From CAZUXY01 sp964624235 (GTDB lineage: Bacteria; Spirochaetota; UBA4802; UBA5368), in contig CAZUXY010000018.1 in NCBI GenBank assembly GCA_964624235.1, forward strand, positions 8,821-72,820: a stretch of DNA of 64,000 nt, in the 5' to 3' direction. Both the position numbers and the translations under genes were made by a program. Positions within the stretch are counted from its first letter, which is position 1. Every line of letters begins with the position of its first letter. This document shows positions 54,957-62,888 of this stretch, in pieces. Below the pieces are notes generated by a model, which saw only the letters and a program-made list of their open reading frames with translations, did no database searches and was not told where the DNA came from.

Positions 54957-55757
54957 TCAACGGGCCGTCCTCCTGCCGCACATCCCTGTAAGCAGGGCCA
55001 CGAGGTTTTCCCCCAGGTCGGGAATATAATACCCTCCCTCCAGCAGGCCGAAGAGTCTCCCGCCGGTTTTGTCCGCGGCGAATTCCGCCGCTATTTCGCC
55101 TATCGTACGGTAATCAGCGGTGGAAAGATTGCCGCCCCAGTCCAGTTCGTACTGATCGAAGCCGGCGGATATCCCCAGTATGTCCGAACGCTCTATTTTA
55201 TCCAGCGCTTCACGTGTCTCCGCTATATAATCCGCCGGGTTGGCGCCGCTGATGTTCAGCACCTGTACGTTCCTGTATCCCTTGAAGATGTTGTCGGTCC
55301 CGTCGCCGAAATGCAGATCGATATCGAGGATCACGGCGGATTTTATTTTTTCTTCTTTCAGGAGTTTCTCGATGGCGATACCCATGTTGTTGAAAAAACA
55401 GAATCCCCAGTTATGATCGGGGCTTGCGTGGTGTCCCGGCGGACGGATGACGCCGAAGCTCACATACCCTTCCATGGCGAGTCGTGCTGTGAGGATCGCG
55501 CCTCCCGCCGCCCTGCGGGCTGCCTCATAACGGTCGGAAACGGTCTTTTCCCTGATGAGCAGTCCTTCCGAATGGCACATCAGTATGTCATCTTCGGTGC
55601 ATGATTCGGGCTGGAGTATCGTGAAACGGTCGGAAAGATGCGCCATTATGGACTGCACACGCTGCGGCGACTCGCAGCCGGCGGTACTGTAAGAGGTAAG
55701 GTACATCGGGTCGTACACTATGCGGACATGTTCACTGAGACCTGTTTCTTCAACCAT
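54957..55757 (-). CDS. Histone deacetylase-fold amidohydrolase
   Basis: 266 residues, short for the family. Motifs are RPPGHHASPDHNWGFCFFNN (substrate His pair), VILDIDLHFGDGTDNIF (zinc Asp and His), SAGFDQYELD and FGLLEGGYYI. These are the zinc-site residues of class I/II-like deacetylases. Bacterial members remove acetyl groups from polyamines or act on other small amides. AAAGGAACC precedes the ATG. It is transcribed alone, away from the cyclase gene. Confidence 0.9.
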   Translation of the reverse strand: MVEETGLSEHVRIVYDPMYLTSYSTAGCESPQRVQSIMAHLSDRFTILQPESCTEDDILMCHSEGLLIREKTVSDRYEAARRAAGGAILTARLAMEGYVSFGVIRPPGHHASPDHNWGFCFFNNMGIAIEKLLKEEKIKSAVILDIDLHFGDGTDNIFKGYRNVQVLNISGANPADYIAETREALDKIERSDILGISAGFDQYELDWGGNLSTADYRTIGEIAAEFAADKTGGRLFGLLEGGYYIPDLGENLVALLTGMCGRRTAR

Positions 55758-56136
55758 GGCGGGTTCCTTTTTTCAGAGGTTTCCGTTAGTATATACCCGG
55801 CGGTTTACGAGGTCAATACATTAGTAAAGCCGGCGCACTGTTTCTTTTATCCAGGTCGCTGACGGTACAGGGGTATTTTTCTTGACGTGGAGGAGTTTTA
55901 TGGTATTTCTATTAGGCAGGGAAGAGTTTATTCCCGCGCCGGAAGTATCGATGAGGCCGGGAGTACCCGGGGATAACAACTCTTGAAATTCCGTCCGCGT
56001 ACCGATATTGTGAGAGTAACCCCCGGTCTTATGCGGGCTTTCGGCTTTTCCGGTTTATTCAGTACCGGTATAAGACCTCCGGTGCCCTGGATACGGACAC
56101 TGGATTAAGTAAATAACAATTATAACGGGTGAACCA
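55758..56136. other. Divergent intergenic region, 379 bases
   Basis: It separates the deacetylase (minus) from the cyclase (plus). TTGACG (55882-55887) with TATTTC 16 bases on is a weak plus-strand promoter candidate. A 28-codon frame with a good ribosome site lies just after it and is listed separately. Otherwise nothing is seen. Confidence 0.35.
55900..55986 (+). CDS. Possible 28-residue leader peptide upstream of the cyclase gene
   Basis: ATG follows GGAGGAG by four bases and opens MVFLLGREEFIPAPEVSMRP... ending at TGA. The peptide lacks a membrane helix or recognisable motif. The strong ribosome site is the only support; it could be chance or a leader affecting the cyclase transcript 150 bases downstream. 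Confidence 0.2.
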   Translation: MVFLLGREEFIPAPEVSMRPGVPGDNNS

Positions 56137-58047
56137 GTGAGCAACGAGGCAAACGAATCAATCGAAGCGGGGAAAGGCCGTTTCAGATTATCGATCCGGT
56201 CCAAACTCATATCCATCATTTCACTGATTATTATTTCCTCCCTTTCCGGAATGATCATTCTGGCAACAATCTTTTTCCGCGGCGACAACGAGGTAAGGGT
56301 AAAAGAAAACAACCACCGGTTGTCCCAGGTTATAGCCCTCAAGGTGCGAACGGATTTTCTTTCGGTAGTGGAAAAACTCAACCTCATGGGTACCACCATG
56401 CTGCAGGAATTCCGCACGGCCGGCCAGAAGCAGCTCTTTACCGACATCTTCTTCACCAATGACAGGGACTTCATCTATGTGGGTATAGCCGGCCGGGGCG
56501 GCGCCGACGGATTGAGAGTGGAACGAAACCTCTACAATCAGGCATTCCTGAAGAACAACAAGATCAACGAGGCGGTCGTAAACCAGGCAAACAGGGCCAA
56601 CGCGAAGCCCTTCAGCGGGGCCTTCAACAACGAATCGGTGGTGCTGAACGTTTCCGACAGCTTCAAGCTTCCGGTAATAGGGATGTGTTTTCCCTTTCAG
56701 CGGGGGCCCGGAGGGGTTGAGACCGCAGTCATCGCATACCTTAAACTGGACCGTTTCCTCGAGGCCTTCGCGGCGTCGGGTATCACCGAGACCTACATGG
56801 TGAACGGGCAGGGCGAGATCATCGCCCATCCCGACAGCAAGATTGTGCTCTCCCGCGCCAATTACCTGAACCTCCCCATCGTGCAGTTGATGTTGAAAAG
56901 CAAGCTGGACAACGGCCAGACCCGTTACCGGGACCAGAAGGGCACCTGGAGCCTGGGTTCGTTCAAGAAGATCGGTTTCGGCGGAATCGGCATCATCGCC
57001 ACGGTGCAGGAAGAGAAGGCCTTCGCCGAGGTATACCGGATCCAGCGGCGTAACATTTATATCATGATAATCGTACTCAACCTCGCCATACTGATCGTGT
57101 ACTTTTTCGGCAAGACCCTCACCAGCCCCATCATCAACCTGCTGGGCGCCACGAAAGAGATCGAGCAGGGAAATTTCAAGGTCAGCATCGCGCCGACTTC
57201 CAATGACGAGATCGGCGACCTTACCACCTCTTTTATCGCCATGGGCAAGGGCCTCGAGGAACGCGAAAAACTCAAAGAGACCTTCGGAAAGTTCGTCAAC
57301 AAGGAGATTGCCGAACAGGTGCTCAAGGGCGAGATCAAGCTGGGCGGAGAGCGAAAGATGACGGCGATCTTCTTTTCAGACATACGCTCCTTCACCGCCA
57401 TATCGGAGAAACTCGAACCGGAAGAGGTGGTGGAGTTCCTCAACCAGTACATGACGCGGATGGTGAAATGCGTCAACGATACCTACGGCGTGGTGGACAA
57501 GTATATCGGTGACGCCATCATGGCGGTATGGGGGGCGCCGCTCTCCCACGGCAACGACACCGAAAACGCCGTAAACGCCGCCCTCATGATGAGAAAACAG
57601 CTCATGGAGTTCAACAGCGGGAGGGGCGGTGACAAGAAACCCATAATCAAGATCGGATGCGGAATCAATACGGGCCCGGTGCTTGCCGGGCAGATCGGCT
57701 CGGAGGAGCGGATGGAGTATACCGTTATCGGCGATGCCGTTAACCTCGCGTCCCGTATCGAATCGCTCAACAAGCCCTTCGGCACCGATATACTCATCTC
57801 CACGGACTCGTTCAACCTGGTGAAGAGCATATTCCGGGTGGAGCCCATGCAGCCCATCAAGGTAAAGGGCAAATCAGAACCCCAGCAGATATTCGCGGTG
57901 CTGGGAAGGGTCGACGACCCGGCCTCGCCCAAAACCATCGAGGAACTGAGAAACATGCTGGGTATCCAGGTGCAGGAGTTCAAACGCAGAAAGGAAGACC
58001 TTGAAGAAGGTGAAGTGAAATATGAAATTCTTGATGATAAAAAGTGA
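56137..58047 (+). CDS. Membrane class III adenylate/guanylate cyclase with extracytoplasmic sensor
   Basis: 636 residues. A helix at about 24-48, a periplasmic sensor of the Cache type (about 50-300, with DFIYVGIAGRGGADGL and YMVNGQGEIIAHPDSKIV), a second helix at 307-325, a HAMP domain, and a catalytic domain from about 400. The two metal-binding Asp are D415 (FFSDIRSF) and D459 (YIGDAIMAVWG), and EYTVIGDAVNLASRIE follows. It makes a cyclic nucleotide in response to a periplasmic cue; cAMP is more usual but is not proven here. It starts with GTG. Its last 26 bases overlap the next gene. Confidence 0.9.
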   Translation: MSNEANESIEAGKGRFRLSIRSKLISIISLIIISSLSGMIILATIFFRGDNEVRVKENNHRLSQVIALKVRTDFLSVVEKLNLMGTTMLQEFRTAGQKQLFTDIFFTNDRDFIYVGIAGRGGADGLRVERNLYNQAFLKNNKINEAVVNQANRANAKPFSGAFNNESVVLNVSDSFKLPVIGMCFPFQRGPGGVETAVIAYLKLDRFLEAFAASGITETYMVNGQGEIIAHPDSKIVLSRANYLNLPIVQLMLKSKLDNGQTRYRDQKGTWSLGSFKKIGFGGIGIIATVQEEKAFAEVYRIQRRNIYIMIIVLNLAILIVYFFGKTLTSPIINLLGATKEIEQGNFKVSIAPTSNDEIGDLTTSFIAMGKGLEEREKLKETFGKFVNKEIAEQVLKGEIKLGGERKMTAIFFSDIRSFTAISEKLEPEEVVEFLNQYMTRMVKCVNDTYGVVDKYIGDAIMAVWGAPLSHGNDTENAVNAALMMRKQLMEFNSGRGGDKKPIIKIGCGINTGPVLAGQIGSEERMEYTVIGDAVNLASRIESLNKPFGTDILISTDSFNLVKSIFRVEPMQPIKVKGKSEPQQIFAVLGRVDDPASPKTIEELRNMLGIQVQEFKRRKEDLEEGEVKYEILDDKK

Positions 58048-61000
58048 TCTGCTGGCGGTCGGCCTGAGCGCCGTCATAATCGCCACTTTCTCGGCGCTGC
58101 TGTACGCCGACTACACCCGCAAGGTGACAGTTTCCGGCGCGGAGGAAGTGGGCGTTATCACCTTCAAGAAGAAGGTGGCGCAGCGCATGTACTCCGGCCA
58201 GGTCATATGGGAAGACGTCGAGCAGAAGTCGCCGGTGTACAATAACGATACCATCCGCACGTCGGACATCTCGGAAGCTATCATAGAACTCAGGGATGGC
58301 ACCTCCATCGAACTGGACGAGAACAGCATGATCCTTATCGCCCAGTCGGCCGGCGCGATAAACATCAATTTTGAACACGGCACCATCTACGCCAAGCGCG
58401 GCGATATCGGCGAAAAGGACGTCAAGGCCCTCAATATCATGTCTAAAGACACGCTGGTATCTTTCGCCAGAAGCGACCTCAAACTCTCCAGGGCAGAGGG
58501 TGAAGAGAAAAAAATCGACCTGGTGGTGTCGAAAGGCGACGCAAAGATCAATACCGGCAAGCAGGAAAAAGTGGTCACCAAAGACCAGCGTGTGGTAATC
58601 TCGCTCGACACCAGGGAAGCGAAGGTCGACGACCTCAAGCTCGTGCTTACAGGGCCGTCGCCGAACCGGTACTTCGTGACCCGTGATCCCCGGCAGGCGG
58701 TGAATTTTGGCTGGAATGAGGTAAAGAACAAGACCCTGTACCTGGAGATAGCCGCCGACGGAGGTTTTCGCAAACTTACGGTCGAAAGGGAGGTAAAAGG
58801 CACCTCCGCGGCCGACCTGCTGCCACCGGGAACCTGGCACTGGCGGCTCAGTGCGGTCGACAGGGCATCGGGGAAGAGGGACTACAGTGAATCGCGCAAG
58901 TTCAATATCATCAGGGATGTACCGGTGGTGCTTACCTATCCGCAGAACAACCATGCGCTGGATTACGCTGGAACCCCTCCCATAATTAACTTCCGGTGGC
59001 AGAAAAACGACCTCGCGCTGGAATACATCCTGGAAATATCCGCGGATGCGAACTTCGCGTCGATACTGAAGACGGTACAGACCCCCCTGACGGGCCTCGC
59101 CGTAGACAACATCGCCGAAGGCACCTATTTCTGGAGAGTGCGCACCAGGGTCGAGATCGGTGAAACCGGTTATAACGGCACCAGCGCCGTACACCGCCTG
59201 ACGGTGAACAGAAAAAAAACCATGGAGCCCGCGGCGCTCGTCGCCCCGCCCGACAGGGTGAATATCGGGTCTTTGATGTTTCTAAAAAAAGGCCAGATGT
59301 TCAGCTGGAGCAGCCCGGCCCAGATGGCGCGCTATGAACTTGTCATTTCCAGGGATCAGGCGTTCAAGGACATCGCCTACAGGGTCTCGGTCGACAGCAA
59401 CTTCGCCGGCGTTCAGACCGAGCTCAAGCCTGGAACTTACTACTGGCGTGTCCATACCCTGGGTGAAACGCCCGAACTTTCGGCGACTTCCGCGATACGC
59501 GTTCTTTCGGTGGTCCAGACCGACGCCATAAAGCTTATCGCCCCCGGAAAGGAAAGCAGCATCAGACTCGCGGAGGAACAGAACAGCGTGGACGTGGATT
59601 TTTCGTGGAGCAAGACCGCCATTGATGGCGTCTACCAGTTCGAGCTTTCCCGGGACCAGGGCTTTTTGACGCTGGACCGTTCGCAGCGGCTTCCCGGTAC
59701 TGCCGTAAAAATGCCGAAGCTGGGCGCGGGACGGTATTTCTGGCGGATTAGGCTTTTGGATAACGGCAACAACGATATCATGGTAAGCGACACCGGCGTT
59801 CTCGCGGTAACCGTTCCCGAAAAGAAGATAGAGCCCGTTATACCCGTGGGGGCCGATGCCGACAAGAAGGACGCCACGGCGCCCGAGAAGAAAACCGAGC
59901 CCGAAAAGAGGAAGACCGTGCTCTCGGTCCAGCTCCCGGTAAAGGAAGGGGCAATCTACGTAAACGGCCGCTACCGGGGCAAGGGATCGGTGAAAGCAGA
60001 CGTCGAGCCGGGGAAAAACCAGACGGTCACGGTGACCGCCCGGGGTTTTGAAAAATATACGGTCACGGTGGTTGTGGCTGACGGGGAATTGAAGGAGATC
60101 AAGCCCGAACTGGTAAAGGAAAAAGCACTGGACCGTGTGAAATGGATACAGGAGATGGGCTCTCCCATCATGGTTAAACCCGCCTATCATAAAAACCTCA
60201 TTATCATCGGCACCGTGAACGGGAACCTGATCTGTCTCAACCGTGAGGGTGGGCGGATGTGGACGGTGAACCTGGAGCGCCGCATCGAATCGACGCCGGT
60301 GTTTACGGGTAACGTGATGTATGTGGTTTCCAACAATGAAAATCTTTACGCCATAAACGTGTACAACGGAAAAATCCTGTGGAAGTTCAAACTGCTGGGG
60401 ACCCTGCTCTTTGAGTCCAGCCCCGTGGTCGAGGGCAACCGTATCATCGTGGCCTCCAGTTACGGCCGCGTGTACGCCATCTCCGCCGCGGGTAAAGAAT
60501 TATGGCACCGGGACATTCAGAGCGGGATATTCAGTTCGCCGGCATACCGTAACAACATGGTGTATGTAGGTTCCGAAGACAACTATCTCTACGCGCTGTC
60601 CGCCGAGAACGGCAGGGTGAAATGGAAGTTGAAGATGGACGGACGTGTCATCGCCTCGTCCCCTCTGACGGAAAAAGGAATAATCCTTATAGGGACCTAT
60701 GCGGGGACTTTTTACGGGATCGATATGGAAAAGGGGAAATCCCGCTGGACGTTCAAGACCGGCGATTCGATACTCTCGTCCCCCGTGGTTTTCAGTGGGA
60801 AAGTGTATTTCGGTTCGAACGACGAAAAACTCTACTGCCTCAACGTTGACGACGGCAAACTGGTGTGGAAGTTCAATACCGGGGAGAAGGTGATCGCGAA
60901 ACCCGCCGTGCTCAACAATACCATAGGAATCGCCAGCGGAAATACGCTGTTCATCCTGGACGCGAACACCGGCAGGGAACAATGGGTCCACAGATTCCCC

Positions 61001-61108
61001 AACCGCATCAAGACCTCGGCGGTGACCGCGTACGATGACCTGGTGGTGGGACTGGAGAACGGGCAGGTGGCGAGCCTGCGCTCGAACCTGCGGGTAATCG
61101 TAAAATGA
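58022..61108 (+). CDS. FecR-domain protein with strand repeats, PEGA and PQQ-like propeller
   Basis: 1028 residues. An N-terminal helix (LLAVGLSAVIIATFSALLY) acts as signal or anchor. Residues about 40-190 are a FecR-like domain (NDTIRTSDISEAIIELRDGTSIELDENSM). Four fibronectin-like repeats follow, each ending GTWHWRLSAVD, GTYFWRVRTRV, GTYYWRVHTLG or GRYFWRIRLLD. A charged linker leads to a PEGA domain (IYVNGRYRGKGSVKADVEPG), and the last 300 residues are repeated PQQ-type blades (VYVGSEDNYLYALSAENGRVKWKL, KVYFGSNDEKLYCLNVDDGKLVWKF). It should lie outside the cytoplasmic membrane. The overlap with the cyclase gene points to joint work, perhaps as its sensor or effector. Confidence 0.85.
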   Translation: MKFLMIKSDLLAVGLSAVIIATFSALLYADYTRKVTVSGAEEVGVITFKKKVAQRMYSGQVIWEDVEQKSPVYNNDTIRTSDISEAIIELRDGTSIELDENSMILIAQSAGAININFEHGTIYAKRGDIGEKDVKALNIMSKDTLVSFARSDLKLSRAEGEEKKIDLVVSKGDAKINTGKQEKVVTKDQRVVISLDTREAKVDDLKLVLTGPSPNRYFVTRDPRQAVNFGWNEVKNKTLYLEIAADGGFRKLTVEREVKGTSAADLLPPGTWHWRLSAVDRASGKRDYSESRKFNIIRDVPVVLTYPQNNHALDYAGTPPIINFRWQKNDLALEYILEISADANFASILKTVQTPLTGLAVDNIAEGTYFWRVRTRVEIGETGYNGTSAVHRLTVNRKKTMEPAALVAPPDRVNIGSLMFLKKGQMFSWSSPAQMARYELVISRDQAFKDIAYRVSVDSNFAGVQTELKPGTYYWRVHTLGETPELSATSAIRVLSVVQTDAIKLIAPGKESSIRLAEEQNSVDVDFSWSKTAIDGVYQFELSRDQGFLTLDRSQRLPGTAVKMPKLGAGRYFWRIRLLDNGNNDIMVSDTGVLAVTVPEKKIEPVIPVGADADKKDATAPEKKTEPEKRKTVLSVQLPVKEGAIYVNGRYRGKGSVKADVEPGKNQTVTVTARGFEKYTVTVVVADGELKEIKPELVKEKALDRVKWIQEMGSPIMVKPAYHKNLIIIGTVNGNLICLNREGGRMWTVNLERRIESTPVFTGNVMYVVSNNENLYAINVYNGKILWKFKLLGTLLFESSPVVEGNRIIVASSYGRVYAISAAGKELWHRDIQSGIFSSPAYRNNMVYVGSEDNYLYALSAENGRVKWKLKMDGRVIASSPLTEKGIILIGTYAGTFYGIDMEKGKSRWTFKTGDSILSSPVVFSGKVYFGSNDEKLYCLNVDDGKLVWKFNTGEKVIAKPAVLNNTIGIASGNTLFILDANTGREQWVHRFPNRIKTSAVTAYDDLVVGLENGQVASLRSNLRVIVK

Positions 61109-61147
61109 CACACTAAACAGTGTGGTCCGCACGTATATGCAAATATC

Positions 61148-61175
61148 AAAACCCGGCGGGTGACGCCGGGTTTTT
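61148..61175 (+). terminator. Rho-independent terminator of the cyclase operon
   Basis: CCCGGCG/CGCCGGG with a GGTGA loop, extended by AAAA/TTTT pairs and followed by T. It lies 40 bases after the FecR/PQQ gene. Confidence 0.85.
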
Positions 61176-61241
61176 ACGCGGAAACTTATATGAGTAATAT
61201 AAGGGATTGATCCACCCGGGGTGGTGGTTCTTTTTGCCCAC

Positions 61242-61640
61242 CTACGGTTTTCTTTTATCGAGAAAGACTTTAAACACAACGGGGGGAGCGCTGCCTAAGC
61301 CGCTTTTTTTCTCATAGCGAACGGCTTCATACCTGTAGCCGGTAGTGATATTCATTTTTTCAATCCAGGGTTTGAAGTGGTTCATCCTCGACTCATAGCT
61401 CAACTGGACACCGGTGTCTTTCCATTTTTTGTATTTATACATTGCGGGGGCGTTCCCGTCATCGGGGGTAAAGTTGAAAAAGATATCACTGAAATTGTTT
61501 TTCCCGTCAGGGTTGTAGGGAGAATCCTTGATTCCGGTAATAACCGCCGTGCCGCGAAAGGCTTTGTAATGGTCCTCTATACGGAATGTTGAACAACACA
61601 GGAACAGAAGGGGGAGAAAGACATACAGGGCTCTCTTCAT
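61242..61640 (-). CDS. Small lipoprotein, unknown
   Basis: 132 residues. The signal ends in LFLCCS, a plausible lipobox. The mature part (HYKAFRGTAVITGIKDSPYNPDG, FFNFTPDD, VFKVFLDKRK) is a small beta-rich domain with no family recognised. It is convergent with the cyclase operon, separated by the terminator. Confidence 0.65.
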   Translation of the reverse strand: MKRALYVFLPLLFLCCSTFRIEDHYKAFRGTAVITGIKDSPYNPDGKNNFSDIFFNFTPDDGNAPAMYKYKKWKDTGVQLSYESRMNHFKPWIEKMNITTGYRYEAVRYEKKSGLGSAPPVVFKVFLDKRKP

Positions 61641-61954
61641 AATATTTTCCCAAGGTTTTTCGGAAGTTTACCGGTTTACCGCGGGAACCTCAAGTATTTT
61701 TTTCACGATGCGGTGGATTCAGTTATAAAGTGCAACAGCGTTATCGGGGATACTTTTACGGTCGGGAGCGTGCGGCATACCGTCATTTGCGGGCAGACTT
61801 CTTTTTTTGTGTCAGGATCATTTTACTGACAATAATGCCGCACTCCTCTTTACGGAAGGGAAGACGCGCTTCCCCAGGTGTGTGGTAAATTCGAAGTTGA
61901 CATTTCCATTATTATCATATAGTAAGATTCACACTCAGTATCATGGAGGCAACC
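61641..61954. other. Divergent intergenic region, 314 bases
   Basis: It lies between the small lipoprotein (minus) and the zinc-ribbon gene (plus). The right end holds a clear promoter at 61897-61923. The rest shows no gene, and GC falls compared with the sequence to the left. Confidence 0.4.
61897..61923 (+). promoter_or_regulatory. Promoter of the zinc-ribbon membrane protein
   Basis: TTGACA (61897-61902) with TATAGT (61918-61923) after 15 bases, or TAGTAA after 17. It is followed by AAG, giving TATAGTAAG as at 41606. The leader would be about 25 bases. Confidence 0.5.
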
Positions 61955-62194
61955 ATGACCGTTAAAGTTACATGTGTACACTGCGGCGCGGAAGTCAAAG
62001 AATGGACCGTTGATTGTCCCAAGTGCGGACGTCCGGTAGCCAATAAAGACGCCCCGCTCGTATCAGATTATGAATCTCGATGGAAGAAATCCGCACAACA
62101 AAAACATAATAAAAACAGTCCGCTTCCTTACATAATCGGCGGTGCGATAGTATTGGCTATCGCCGTCGCCATCGTTGTCTTTTTGATCAAGTAA
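61955..62194 (+). CDS. Zinc-ribbon membrane protein
   Basis: 79 residues. An N-terminal zinc ribbon (VTCVHCGAEVKEWTVDCPKCG) carries two CxxC pairs, followed by a polar linker and a C-terminal helix (PYIIGGAIVLAIAVAIVVFLI). This tail-anchored plan is common among small proteins of unknown function. ATG 61955 follows GGAGG; the ATG at 61943 contains that site and is not used. Confidence 0.75.
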   Translation: MTVKVTCVHCGAEVKEWTVDCPKCGRPVANKDAPLVSDYESRWKKSAQQKHNKNSPLPYIIGGAIVLAIAVAIVVFLIK

Positions 62195-62887
62195 ATGCTT
62201 TTCGCCATTGTCAGATACGATATTGCATTTTAATGGAGTACTTCATGCTCTTTTGTGCATTTTGCCTGTGGGATGCCTGTATCTCCACTCGTTTCCTGGT
62301 TATATCACCTGTGCTGTTTGATTGAATGCTTGCCGGGCCGTAACCGGGTGGAGTTTTACTCGGGAAGTTATATGCTGCAACAGCGTCGTCGGCTGAGTAA
62401 CAAGAGGCGTAATATGTGAAAGTAATACTTTCCATAGTGTAACCCTGTTTAGTCGATTGACTGTGTACGTTGCTGATCGCTGAATAACATGTAAAAAAGT
62501 CCGGAAAGGCACCATGTCTTATGTAAACTGCTGCCGGTCACTGCACATCAGACACGGCTTCAATCGTATCTTAAAATACCTTATCATGTAATCAGAAAAT
62601 ATTGTTATCCAGGCATGCTGTGGAAAGCACGGAAACACGATACTGTTACCGGCAGGAGAAAATCATTGACTTTTATCAACTGTTTTATAGGGTTTTGAAA
62701 TATGCAAAAATGCTTTTCTCCGAAGCCGGCAGCCAGGATGGTGACAGGCGAATAGTATAAGCGCTCAGGGATGGATTTGCTTTCTGAGTGAAAAGGCTAA
62801 ATTCCGGCGTACATCCTAAATAAGGGTTAGATCGGGTAGTTATGTGCTTCGGAGAGAAACCTTCCTATTACAAGGCAGGATTCTCCG
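62195..62887. other. Gene-free region of 693 bases
   Basis: Lower in GC than most of the window. Frames of 60-75 codons occur on the minus strand (62211-62515) but lack ribosome sites and recognisable content. TTGACT (62666-62671) is a possible -35 element with no good partner. The right end forms a hairpin around the next start codon. Nothing else is identified. Confidence 0.45.
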
Positions 62888-62888
62888 A
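62849..62888 (+). promoter_or_regulatory. Hairpin covering the protease ribosome site and start
   Basis: TCGGAGA (62849-62855) can pair with TCTCCGA (62882-62888), enclosing the likely ribosome site GCAGGA (62875-62880). The arm reaches the first base of the ATG. Inner CCTT/AAGG pairs could extend it. Confidence 0.35.

Noticed and set aside
62211..62515. Two short minus-strand frames in the right-hand gap
   Set aside because: No ribosome site, no motif, and they overlap each other in different frames.
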